Below are positions 9,386-16,424 of a DNA stretch of 64,000 nt, in pieces (positions within the stretch are counted from its first letter, which is position 1; each line of letters begins with the position of its first letter). Source of the stretch: Vreelandella halophila. Lineage in GTDB: Bacteria > Pseudomonadota > Gammaproteobacteria > Pseudomonadales > Oleiphilaceae. The DNA is taken from contig NZ_WMEX01000005.1 in NCBI RefSeq assembly GCF_009856365.1, positions 186,001-250,000 on the forward strand, read 5' to 3'. A program made the translations under genes and the position numbers. The notes beneath the pieces were generated by a model, which saw nothing but the letters and a program-made list of their open reading frames with translations, made no database searches and was not told the origin of the DNA.

Positions 9386-9401
9386 AGCATTTCCCATGCC
9401 T
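9386..9401 (-). promoter_or_regulatory. Sigma-54 promoter of nasA
   Basis: On the minus strand AGGCATG-GGAA-ATGCT keeps the invariant GG and GC of a -24/-12 element at the correct 10-base separation. It lies about 107 bases upstream of the nasA start. It deviates from consensus at the first base and at -14. Its close resemblance to the two better sites upstream of nrtA and nirB supports it. Confidence 0.6.
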
Positions 9402-9462
9402 GCCTGAAATGGCCCCAATCAGGGGGAGGGGGAGCCCAGTCATGTCCTGTTTCGGGGCAGAT

Positions 9463-9479
9463 TGCACTGCATTGGGGCG
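9463..9479. promoter_or_regulatory. Candidate NtrC binding site for nasA
   Basis: TGCACT-N5-GGGGCG matches the NtrC dyad TGCACY-N5-GGTGCA with a perfect left half and four of six bases in the right half. It lies about 65-80 bases upstream of the nasA sigma-54 element, a normal enhancer distance. It could also influence nasT, which is transcribed the other way. Confidence 0.45.
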
Positions 9480-9579
9480 CTCGCTCCGTTGAAGCCGGCG
9501 ATTGAGACCGGTTTCATGGGCAAGGAGGCTGGCGTGGCTTTTGCTTCAGAATGGCGCGAATCGACGCTGGGGATGGAGC

Positions 9580-10206
9580 ATGTCGGCGGATCAGAGCGGT
9601 GTACGTGTCATGCTGGTGGACAACGAGCCGGAACGGGCAACGATGGTGTGCGACGCACTGACCTCCGAGGGCTACGAGGTGGTGGGGCAGCGCAGCAGCA
9701 CGCGTGGGCTCGTGGCAGCTGTTGCCCAGGAGGAGCCGGACGTGGTGATCATCGATATGGATTCACCGGACCGGGATACCCTCGAGTCCATGTCCGCCCT
9801 CAATGAGCACGCGCCCCGGCCGGTGGTGTTCTTCGCCAGTGATGACAGCGACAGCCATACGATCCAGCAGGCCGTTAACGCCGGCGTCAGTGCCTACATT
9901 GTGGACGGGCTTGAACAGCATCGGGTCAAGCCGATCGTGGAGGTGGCGGTGGCGCGTTTCGAGGCTTTCCAGTCACTGCGTCATCAGCTGGAGGAGACGC
10001 GGACGGCGCTGGAAGAGCGTAAGGACATCGAACGGGCCAAGGGGCTGGTGATGAAGCAGAACAACTGTTCGGAAGATGAGGCATTCCACAGCATGCGTAA
10101 ACTGGCGATGGATCGGAATCAGAAACTCAGCGAGGTGGCCCGCCAGCTGATTGAGGTACTGGGTGGGGCCGAAGGGGCGGGATCCCCGGAGGCAATGGAT
10201 GACTGA
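9580..10206 (+). CDS. nasT: NasT: response-regulator-like ANTAR RNA-binding antiterminator
   Basis: Positive regulator that binds hexaloop hairpins in nitrate-assimilation leader RNAs and prevents premature termination. The 208-residue protein has an N-terminal pseudo-receiver domain (about 8-125) and a C-terminal ANTAR domain (about 140-195) with the typical helical pattern RKDIERAKGLVMKQNNCSED. Start ATG 9580 is chosen for its GGGGA ribosome-binding site and the MSADQSG opening; an in-frame upstream start would add 26 weak residues. It overlaps nasS by eight bases. Its expected targets are the leaders at 9302-9353, 11553-11602 and 15100-15116. Confidence 0.93.
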   Translation: MSADQSGVRVMLVDNEPERATMVCDALTSEGYEVVGQRSSTRGLVAAVAQEEPDVVIIDMDSPDRDTLESMSALNEHAPRPVVFFASDDSDSHTIQQAVNAGVSAYIVDGLEQHRVKPIVEVAVARFEAFQSLRHQLEETRTALEERKDIERAKGLVMKQNNCSEDEAFHSMRKLAMDRNQKLSEVARQLIEVLGGAEGAGSPEAMDD

Positions 10207-11362
10207 CTGGATGCATGGTACGGAATCAAGTGAGACCATCCGGTTGGGATTCATCCCCCTGCTGGACGCCGCGCCCCTGATCATGGCTCAGGAGGCAGGC
10301 TTCTTCGCGGAGGAAGGGTTGGATGTCAGCCTGTATCGACAGCCCTCCTGGTCCAGTCTGCGGGATCGTGTCGGCGTTGGAATGCTGGATGGCGCCCAGA
10401 TGCTCGGGCCCATGGCCCTGGCCATCAATATGGGGCTCGGGGCGCCGCCGTGCCCGGTCATAAGCCCTATGGTGCTCAGCCGTAACGGCAATGCCATCAC
10501 GGCCAGGCGAGCGCTCTATGAGCAATTGACTTCTACCGGCTTCGATCTCTCCGAACCCTCGGAGGCGGCATGCGCCCTGGCGCGGGTCGTGGCGTCCAGC
10601 GATGAGCCGATCAGGCTGGGCATTGTCTACGCCTGGTCCACCCATTACCTGCAGCTGCTCGACTGGCTTGCCAGTGCTGGACTGTCGCCCGGCTCGGGTC
10701 TGGAGCTGGTAACGGTGCCGCCGCCGGAGATGATGACTGCACTGGCCTACGGCAGTGTTGATCTGGCCTGTGTCGGTGAGCCCTGGAATTCGCTGATGGA
10801 GTATCACGGGCTGGGCCAGATCCTGGCGACGGGGTGCCAGGTCTGGCAGAACGCGCCGGAGAAAGTCCTGGGCGTGCGCCGCGACTGGGCGCAGGCCAAC
10901 CCGGAAAAACTGCGTGCGTTGATGCGTGCCCTGGTCCGCTGCTGCCGCTGGCTGGATGACCCGGATAATCGCGAACTCGTCCACCGCATACTGGTGCACC
11001 CCCATTACCTCGGCAGTGCCATTGAGCCTCTCGGAGATCAGGGCGAAAGTCTCTTCCACCCCAGGGTCCAGCAGCACTTCTTTCGTCAGAGTGCGAACTT
11101 CCCGTGGCTCTCCCAGGCGCAATGGCTGCTGTCGCGTATGCGTCTGCGCAACCAGGGCGAGCAGCTGCTGGAGACACCGGATCTGGACAGCATTTTCCGT
11201 CCCGACCTCTACCGCAAGGTCGCGGAAAGCCTGAGTCTGGACGCGCCGATTATGGACTATAAGGACGAGGGGGAGCACCGTCAGCCCTTTGTGGTGGAAG
11301 GAGTCCGGGGGCAGGTTGAGGTAGCCCCGGATGCCCTGATCGCAACCGCCGGTCAGGACTGA
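10199..11362 (+). CDS. nasS: NasS: cytoplasmic nitrate/nitrite-sensing NrtA-like protein
   Basis: Paralogue of the periplasmic nitrate-binding protein NrtA encoded at 11657, but without a signal peptide (starts MTDWMHGTESSETIRLGFIP), so it should stay in the cytoplasm. In known NasS-NasT systems the ligand-free protein sequesters NasT and releases it when nitrate or nitrite binds. Shared signatures with NrtA include LGFIPLLDAAPL near residue 15 and the VGEPWN block near residue 195. It has 387 residues. The start ATG 10199 lies inside the end of nasT with GGAGG six bases upstream, consistent with stoichiometric co-production of sensor and antiterminator. Confidence 0.92.
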   Translation: MTDWMHGTESSETIRLGFIPLLDAAPLIMAQEAGFFAEEGLDVSLYRQPSWSSLRDRVGVGMLDGAQMLGPMALAINMGLGAPPCPVISPMVLSRNGNAITARRALYEQLTSTGFDLSEPSEAACALARVVASSDEPIRLGIVYAWSTHYLQLLDWLASAGLSPGSGLELVTVPPPEMMTALAYGSVDLACVGEPWNSLMEYHGLGQILATGCQVWQNAPEKVLGVRRDWAQANPEKLRALMRALVRCCRWLDDPDNRELVHRILVHPHYLGSAIEPLGDQGESLFHPRVQQHFFRQSANFPWLSQAQWLLSRMRLRNQGEQLLETPDLDSIFRPDLYRKVAESLSLDAPIMDYKDEGEHRQPFVVEGVRGQVEVAPDALIATAGQD

Positions 11363-11407
11363 TCCGCGCCGGTGCATGGGGGCTGCCTGATGCACCTGAT
11401 TCGGTCG
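11360..11407. promoter_or_regulatory. Candidate tandem NtrC sites upstream of nrtA
   Basis: TGATCC-N5-GGTGCA (11360-11376) is an NtrC-like dyad with a perfect right half. It is followed 14 bases later by TGCACC (11391-11396), a perfect left half whose partner is poor. The arrangement GGTGCA-N14-TGCACC recurs exactly upstream of the nirB promoter (14942-14967), at nearly the same distance from the sigma-54 element (101 versus 102 bases). Confidence 0.55.
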
Positions 11408-11471
11408 TGGATGATCATCTTCTGCGGGTCGGGTTCCATAAAAAGCCTTTAAAATCAGAATCAATGATCAG

Positions 11472-11487
11472 TGGCATGCTTCCTGCT
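11472..11487 (+). promoter_or_regulatory. Sigma-54 promoter of the nrtABD operon
   Basis: TGGCATG-CTTC-CTGCT fits the -24/-12 consensus, with GG and GC exactly ten bases apart. Transcription would begin near 11498, giving a leader of about 160 bases before nrtA. Confidence 0.75.
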
Positions 11488-11552
11488 TAGGCTTGGGTGT
11501 GCCACGGACAGGTTGACGGTTTGCCATGGCACGGACCGGCGTGGCGGCCGGG

Positions 11553-11602
11553 GTGCAGATGGAGCTGCACACCAGAACATGAATTGAAACGGCAAAGGCG
11601 CC
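11553..11602 (+). promoter_or_regulatory. Two-hairpin ANTAR (NasT) target in the nrtA leader
   Basis: The first hairpin (P1, 11553-11570) is GTGCAG-[ATGGAG]-CTGCAC: a perfect six-pair stem with an A1/G4 hexaloop. The second (P2, 11591-11602) is GGC-[AAAGGC]-GCC, again A1/G4, extended by one A-U pair across a bulged C. P2 shares the bases GCC with the 5' arm of the terminator at 11598, so P2 and terminator are alternatives. The linker between P1 and P2 is 20 bases. This matches the known ANTAR two-hairpin antitermination motif. Confidence 0.7.
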
Positions 11603-11634
11603 TGCTCCCGGACTGGGGGCAGGCGCTTTTTTTT
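11598..11634 (+). terminator. Intrinsic terminator (attenuator) in the nrtA leader
   Basis: GCGCCTGCTCCC pairs with GGGGGCAGGCGC through a five-base loop (one G-U pair) and is followed by eight T residues. It stands 22 bases before the nrtA start codon, within the untranslated leader rather than after a gene, which marks it as an attenuator. Confidence 0.85.
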
Positions 11635-11656
11635 GTTTGTTGCAGGGAGAAGTCCA

Positions 11657-13036
11657 ATGAACGGGAACAGGCGGACAGTGTCCGGAATCGGCGCGCTTCT
11701 TCTGGCGGGTCTTGTGAGTGCATTGCCGGCGGGGGCCGAGGAGATCGGCCCGGCCGAAAAGCCGGACCTCAAGCTGGGGTTCATCAAGCTGACCGACATG
11801 GCGCCGCTGGCCATTGCCAAGGAGAAGCACTTTTTCTTCGACGAGGGTCTTTTTGTGGACCTGGAAGCCCAGTCCAACTGGCGCGTCCTCCAGAATCGCG
11901 TGGCCCGGGGCGCGTTGGATGGCGCCCACATGCTCGCGGGCCAGCCCATCGGGGCCAGCATCGGGGTTGGCGGTAACAGCTCCGACATTGTGACGGCATT
12001 CAGCATGGACCTGAACGGTAATGCCATTACCGTTTCGAACGATGTCTGGGAGGCCATGCGCCCCCATGTGCCGAAGCGAGAGGACGGCAAACCTGCCCAC
12101 CCGATCAGTGCCGAGGCGCTTGCACCCGTTGTGGAATCGAGCCTGGACGAGGGCGAATCGTTCGACATGGGGATGGTTTATCCCCTCTCCACCCACAATT
12201 ACGAGATCCGTTACTGGCTGGCGGCTGGCGGGCTTCACCCCGGGTTCTACGAGCCGCTTGAGGGTGACAACAGCGGTCGCAGCGGAGCGGATGTCCGGCT
12301 TTCCGTGACGCCACCACCGCAGATGCCCTCCACCATGGAGGCCGGCACCATCCAGGGCTACTGCGTGGGCGAACCCTGGAACCAGCAGGCCGTTGCCAAG
12401 GGCATTGGCGTTCCCGTGGTCACCAACCATGACATCTGGCCCCACAACCCGGAGAAAGTCTTCGGCGTGACCCGGGAGTGGGCCGAAGAGAACCCGAACA
12501 CCCACCTGCGCGTGCTCCGGGCGCTGATCCGGGCAGCCCACTGGCTGGACGAGAACGGCAACGCCAATCGCGAGGAGGCGGTCGAGATCCTCTCGGGTTC
12601 CCGTTACGTGGGGGCGGACGAAGAGGTCATCGCCAACTCCATGACCGGGACCTTCGAGTATGAGCCGGGCGATGTGCGCGAGGAGCCGGACTTCAATGTC
12701 TTCTTCCGCCACAACGCCAACTACCCCTACTACAGCGATGCCATCTGGTTCATGACCCAGATGCGGCGCTGGGGCCAGATTTCCGAACGGAAGCCGGATG
12801 ACTGGTACATGAAGAAGGCGCGCGAAGTCTACAAACCCGCCATCTACGAGAAAGCGGCGCGCTCCCTGGTGGCGGACGGCACCCTGGAGGCCTCTGACTT
12901 CCCGGATTTCGAAGAGATCGACGGCTTCAAGCCGGTGCAGGACGACTTCATCGACGGCCGGGCCTACAACGGTCGCGAGCCCAATGCCTACATCAACAGT
13001 TTCGACATCGGCCTCAGCGGCGATGAAACGCCCTGA
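11657..13036 (+). CDS. nrtA: Nitrate/nitrite ABC transporter substrate-binding protein
   Basis: Periplasmic nitrate receptor of the importer encoded by this operon. The 459-residue precursor has a signal peptide (residues 1 to about 27, cleaving after AGA). The mature part begins [19 protein letters not shown], matching the NrtA fold, with the VGEPWNQQA block around residue 240 and the C-terminal RRWGQI segment typical of the family. ATG 11657 has CAGGGAG upstream; a TTG eight codons earlier lies just after the terminator T-tract and is less likely. Expression should depend on sigma-54/NtrC and NasT antitermination. Confidence 0.95.
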   Translation: MNGNRRTVSGIGALLLAGLVSALPAGAEEIGPAEKPDLKLGFIKLTDMAPLAIAKEKHFFFDEGLFVDLEAQSNWRVLQNRVARGALDGAHMLAGQPIGASIGVGGNSSDIVTAFSMDLNGNAITVSNDVWEAMRPHVPKREDGKPAHPISAEALAPVVESSLDEGESFDMGMVYPLSTHNYEIRYWLAAGGLHPGFYEPLEGDNSGRSGADVRLSVTPPPQMPSTMEAGTIQGYCVGEPWNQQAVAKGIGVPVVTNHDIWPHNPEKVFGVTREWAEENPNTHLRVLRALIRAAHWLDENGNANREEAVEILSGSRYVGADEEVIANSMTGTFEYEPGDVREEPDFNVFFRHNANYPYYSDAIWFMTQMRRWGQISERKPDDWYMKKAREVYKPAIYEKAARSLVADGTLEASDFPDFEEIDGFKPVQDDFIDGRAYNGREPNAYINSFDIGLSGDETP

Positions 13037-13054
13037 TCAACAGGAGGCGGCGTT

Positions 13055-14047
13055 ATGCAACAGACAGCCCCGGTGACACGGATCACCGACTTCATGAAGC
13101 AACGGATGGCGGGGTTCAATCTCCAGGGGGCCATCAGGGCCCTGAGCATGCCGGTACTGGGCGTGCTCGTGTTCCTCCTGCTGTGGCAGATGGCGGCCCA
13201 GAACGTTACCACCTCCCTGGGCAGCCTGCCCGGGCCGGCGGGCGTCTGGGAGCAGGCGGGCAACCTCTGGGCGGACCATCTCGAGGAGCAGCGACGCGCC
13301 GCCGAGTTCATCGAGATGCAGAAGGAACGCAATGCTCAGATTCTGGAGCGCAACCCGGACGCCGAGGTGCGGATCCGCCCCTACAGCGGCAAGGAAACCT
13401 TCATTGATCAGATCCTGACGAGCCTGGGGACGGTGTTCTCGGGCTTTGTCCTGGCCTCACTGGTAGCGATCCCCCTGGGTATTGTCGTGGGGCTGAACCG
13501 GTACCTGTACGAGGCGGTGAATCCCGTGATCCAGGTGTTCAAGCCGGTTTCACCGCTGGCCTGGCTGCCCATTGTCACGCTGGTGGTGTCCGCCACCTAC
13601 ACGGTTGAGGACCCGATGGTCTCGCGCGCCTTCATCACGTCCATGGTCACGGTCTCGCTGTGCAGCCTCTGGCCCACGCTCGTGAACACCATCATGGGTG
13701 TGAATGCGGTGAGCCAGGACCTGCGCAACGTCAGCCAGGTCCTGCGGCTGGGCTTTTTCACCCACGTCTGGCGGGTGGTGCTGCCCTCCGCCATACCCAT
13801 GATCTTCACCGGCCTGAGGCTGTCGCTGGGCATTGCCTGGATGGTGCTGATCGCCGCCGAGATGCTCGCCCAGAGCCCCGGGCTCGGCAAGTTCGTCTGG
13901 GATGAGTTCCAGAACGGCAGCAGCGAATCACTGGGTCGCATCATGGTGGCCGTGATCGTTATTGGCCTGATCGGGCTGGTGCTGGACCGCAGCATGCTGA
14001 TGCTGCAGCGCCTGCTCTCCTGGGATCGCGCCAGCGCCACACACTGA
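13055..14047 (+). CDS. nrtB: Nitrate ABC transporter permease
   Basis: Inner-membrane permease of the binding-protein-dependent transport family. The 330 residues comprise an N-terminal TM (about 30-50), a long charged periplasmic insert (about 60-115, EEQRRAAEFIEMQKERN), then about five to six TMs. The cytoplasmic EAA-type loop that docks the ATPase lies around residues 225-250 (VLRLGFFTHVWRVVLPSAIP). GGAGG precedes the ATG. The gene lies 18 bases after nrtA and 17 before the ATPase gene. Confidence 0.94.
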   Translation: MQQTAPVTRITDFMKQRMAGFNLQGAIRALSMPVLGVLVFLLLWQMAAQNVTTSLGSLPGPAGVWEQAGNLWADHLEEQRRAAEFIEMQKERNAQILERNPDAEVRIRPYSGKETFIDQILTSLGTVFSGFVLASLVAIPLGIVVGLNRYLYEAVNPVIQVFKPVSPLAWLPIVTLVVSATYTVEDPMVSRAFITSMVTVSLCSLWPTLVNTIMGVNAVSQDLRNVSQVLRLGFFTHVWRVVLPSAIPMIFTGLRLSLGIAWMVLIAAEMLAQSPGLGKFVWDEFQNGSSESLGRIMVAVIVIGLIGLVLDRSMLMLQRLLSWDRASATH

Positions 14048-14064
14048 ACAAGGGAGGTTTCACC

Positions 14065-14937
14065 ATGAGTCATTCACGTCCCCATCTCGAACTGTCCTCA
14101 GTGGGCATGGGTTTCCCCGTCAAGGGCGGGACCTTTACGGCCCTGGAGGACGTCAACCTGCGCGTCGCCGAGGGCGAGTTCATTTCCCTGATCGGCCACT
14201 CCGGCTGCGGCAAGTCCACCGTTCTCAACATCATCGCGGGACTGATGCGGGCCACGCGCGGCGGGTGCCTGCTGGACGGCCGGGAGGTCACCGAGCCGGG
14301 CCCGGAGCGGGCAGTGGTCTTCCAGAATCACTCGCTGATGCCCTGGCTGACTGCCTATGGCAACGTCGAACTGGCCGTGCGACAGGTGTTCCGCCGTTCC
14401 ATGACGCGTCAGCAGCGCCGGGACTGGGTCATCCACAACCTGGAGCTGGTGCACATGGGGCATGCCATCGACAAACGTCCGGATGAGCTCTCCGGTGGCA
14501 TGCGCCAGCGCGTGGGCATTGCGAGAGCCCTGGCCATGCAGCCAAAGGTGCTGCTGATGGACGAACCCTTCGGTGCCCTGGATGCGCTGACCCGGGCGCA
14601 CCTGCAGGACTCGCTCATGGAGATCCAGCGTGAGCTCAACAGCACCGTCATCATGATCACGCACGACGTGGACGAGGCGGTGCTGCTGTCCGACCGGATC
14701 GTGATGATGACCAACGGGCCGGCCGCAACCATTGGCGAGGTCCTGGACGTGCCGTTGGCCCGGCCTCGCGACCGTGTCGGGCTGGCGGACTGCGCCGAGT
14801 ACAACCGTTGCCGTCAGTCGGTGCTGAGCTTCCTCTACGAAAAGCAGCAGAAAGTGATGTCGATGCCCAGGAAGAGTGGTGAGGCCCGGGGTGATCCGGA
14901 AGGGGCACCATCGGCATCGGGGGCCGTGAACGCCTGA
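14065..14937 (+). CDS. nrtD: Nitrate ABC transporter ATPase (NrtD-type)
   Basis: Cytoplasmic ATPase energising the NrtAB importer. The 290 residues contain Walker A GHSGCGKST (about 47-55), Q-loop FQNHSLMPW, signature LSGGMRQRVGIARAL (about 147-161), Walker B VLLMDEPFGALD and the switch histidine (MITHDVDEA). It lacks the C-terminal NrtA-like regulatory domain seen in cyanobacterial NrtC, so it is the simple NrtD form. The short C-terminal tail after residue 260 is Gly/Ala-rich and probably unstructured. Confidence 0.94.
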   Translation: MSHSRPHLELSSVGMGFPVKGGTFTALEDVNLRVAEGEFISLIGHSGCGKSTVLNIIAGLMRATRGGCLLDGREVTEPGPERAVVFQNHSLMPWLTAYGNVELAVRQVFRRSMTRQQRRDWVIHNLELVHMGHAIDKRPDELSGGMRQRVGIARALAMQPKVLLMDEPFGALDALTRAHLQDSLMEIQRELNSTVIMITHDVDEAVLLSDRIVMMTNGPAATIGEVLDVPLARPRDRVGLADCAEYNRCRQSVLSFLYEKQQKVMSMPRKSGEARGDPEGAPSASGAVNA

Positions 14938-14941
14938 TTCT

Positions 14942-14978
14942 GGTGCATCAGCGCCCACGTGTGCACCAGCAGGGTTCC
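14942..14978. promoter_or_regulatory. Candidate NtrC sites upstream of the nirB operon
   Basis: GGTGCA-N14-TGCACC (14942-14967) repeats the arrangement upstream of nrtA. The right-hand TGCACC continues as TGCACC-N5-GGTTCC, an NtrC dyad with a perfect left half and four of six bases in the right half. It lies 102 bases upstream of the sigma-54 element. Confidence 0.5.
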
Positions 14979-15043
14979 AGTGACTCCCTTCCATCGACAT
15001 GCCTTTGTTTCCAGGTAGTTGATTCTGTTGGGGAGTAAGTGTT

Positions 15044-15059
15044 GGCACGCAACCTGCTT
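15044..15059 (+). promoter_or_regulatory. Sigma-54 promoter of the flavoprotein-nirBD operon
   Basis: TGGCACG-CAAC-CTGCT is a near-consensus -24/-12 element. Transcription would begin near 15070, giving a leader of about 113 bases. Confidence 0.8.
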
Positions 15060-15099
15060 CCTGAAGGGTGTGTCTGAGGACACGGACATTGCGAATCAA

Positions 15100-15116
15100 C
15101 AGGGCATTGGCGCCTG
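15100..15116 (+). promoter_or_regulatory. ANTAR (NasT) P2 hexaloop hairpin in the nirB-operon leader
   Basis: CAGGGC-[ATTGGC]-GCCTG forms a five-pair stem with one bulged G and an A1/G4 hexaloop. Its 3' arm GCCTG is part of the 5' arm of the terminator at 15109, so the two are mutually exclusive. The same core, GGCAxxGGCGCCTG, occurs in the nrtA leader with only two differing bases. The upstream hairpin that should be P1 (GTGTC-TGAG-GACAC, 15070-15083) is stable but its loop lacks the A1/G4 pattern. Confidence 0.65.
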
Positions 15117-15156
15117 ATCGGTCTTCCTTAAGGGAAGGTTGGCAGGCGCCTTTTTT
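15109..15156 (+). terminator. Intrinsic terminator (attenuator) in the nirB-operon leader
   Basis: GGCGCCTG (15109-15116) pairs perfectly with CAGGCGCC (15143-15150), with an inner CTTCC/GGAAG stem, and is followed by six T residues. It lies 26 bases before the first gene, inside the untranslated leader. Confidence 0.85.
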
Positions 15157-15182
15157 GTTGGGGCAGGGCCCCGGAGGCAGGA

Positions 15183-16391
15183 ATGGGCGGTGAGCTCGTC
15201 ATCATCGGACACGGCATGGCCACGCAGCGGCTCCTGGAGTCGCTGGCGGGGGAACAGCACGGCTGGCGTGTGACCGTCATCAGTGACGAACCGGAGCTGG
15301 CCTATAACCGGATCCTGCTCTCCCCCTGGCTGGCCGGCGAAACCACCACGGATGCGCTGGCGCTGGCATCGCCCGGCTGGTACGCGAATCAGGGCGTGCA
15401 GCTGCACCAGGGTGACGGCGTGGCCTGGATTGATCGCGCCGCACGGGCAGTGATCACCCGGGCCGGCCACAGGATTCCCTTTGACCGGCTGGTGATCGCC
15501 ACCGGCTCCCGTCCGGCCATACCAGGGATCGAGGGGGCCGACCTGGAGGGCGTAACCGGATTCCGGAGCCTTGAGGATGCCCGGTGGATGGCGGAGGGCT
15601 CCCGGCAGGGAGGCAATGCCGTCGTTATTGGTGGTGGCTTCCTCGGGCTGGAAGCGGCCGAAGGCCTGAGGGCGCAGGGGATGACAGTGTCCGTGGTGCA
15701 TCGGGGGCACTGCCCCCTGAACCGGCAGTTGGACGCGACCGCCGGCGGGATGCTCGCTGAGGCGCTCCGCCGGCGGGGTATGGTCCTGCACCTGGCCAAT
15801 GGTGTGGATCGGATCCAGGGCAAAGGCCGGGTCGAGGCGGTTCGCCTTCAGGACGGCCGTGAACTGGCAGCGGATCTGGTGGTGATGGCGGCAGGGATCC
15901 AGCCGAACCGGGAACTGGCGGAGGAGGCCGGGCTTGAATGCGAGCGTGGCATTCATGTGGACGCCACGCTCACCACCAGCGACGAACGCATCCATGCCCT
16001 GGGTGAATGCTGTCAGTTCCGGGATCAGACCTACGGTCTGGTCGAGCCGGTCTACCGGCAGGCAGAAGTTCTCGCTGACCGGCTCTGCGGTGGCCGGCGG
16101 GTCTACCGTGAAACGCCCGTGGCAACGCGGCTCAAGATCAGTGGTGTGGACGTGTTCTCCTGCGGGGATATTGAAACCCGTGACCGGGACACCGAATCCA
16201 TCCTCTACCACGATCGTCGCGGTGGCGAGTACCGCCGCCTGCTCCTGAAGAACAACCGCCTCGTCGGTGCCGTCCTGTATGGCGATGCATCGATGGGCCC
16301 CTGGCTCTTCGAGCACCTGAGCCGGGGAACGGATCTCAGTGCCTGGCGCGCGAGCCTGGCATTTGGCGAAGCATACTGCGAGGCGGCCTGA
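15183..16391 (+). CDS. FAD/NAD(P)-dependent oxidoreductase, likely electron donor to nitrate reductase
   Basis: Stand-alone 402-residue flavoprotein homologous to the N-terminal half of NirB. It has an FAD-binding segment at the N-terminus (VIIGHGMATQRLLESL), the ATGSRPAIPGIEG block near residue 108, and a second nucleotide-binding GGGFLGLEAAEGL near residue 150. It has no siroheme or Fe-S ligands. Position as first gene of the nirBD operon and homology to NasC/NasB-type electron-transfer subunits suggest it passes NAD(P)H electrons to NasA through that enzyme's C-terminal [2Fe-2S] domain. The role is inferred. Start ATG with GGAGG upstream. Confidence 0.85.
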   Translation: MGGELVIIGHGMATQRLLESLAGEQHGWRVTVISDEPELAYNRILLSPWLAGETTTDALALASPGWYANQGVQLHQGDGVAWIDRAARAVITRAGHRIPFDRLVIATGSRPAIPGIEGADLEGVTGFRSLEDARWMAEGSRQGGNAVVIGGGFLGLEAAEGLRAQGMTVSVVHRGHCPLNRQLDATAGGMLAEALRRRGMVLHLANGVDRIQGKGRVEAVRLQDGRELAADLVVMAAGIQPNRELAEEAGLECERGIHVDATLTTSDERIHALGECCQFRDQTYGLVEPVYRQAEVLADRLCGGRRVYRETPVATRLKISGVDVFSCGDIETRDRDTESILYHDRRGGEYRRLLLKNNRLVGAVLYGDASMGPWLFEHLSRGTDLSAWRASLAFGEAYCEAA

Positions 16392-16424
16392 GACGCCGCC
16401 CGCTGGCAACCGGAGGAAAACGTC

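Noticed and set aside
11530-11543. Hairpin CACG-[GACCGG]-CGTG as an ANTAR P1 in the nrtA leader
   Set aside because: The loop does not have A at 1 and G at 4, and a better P1 exists at 11553-11570.
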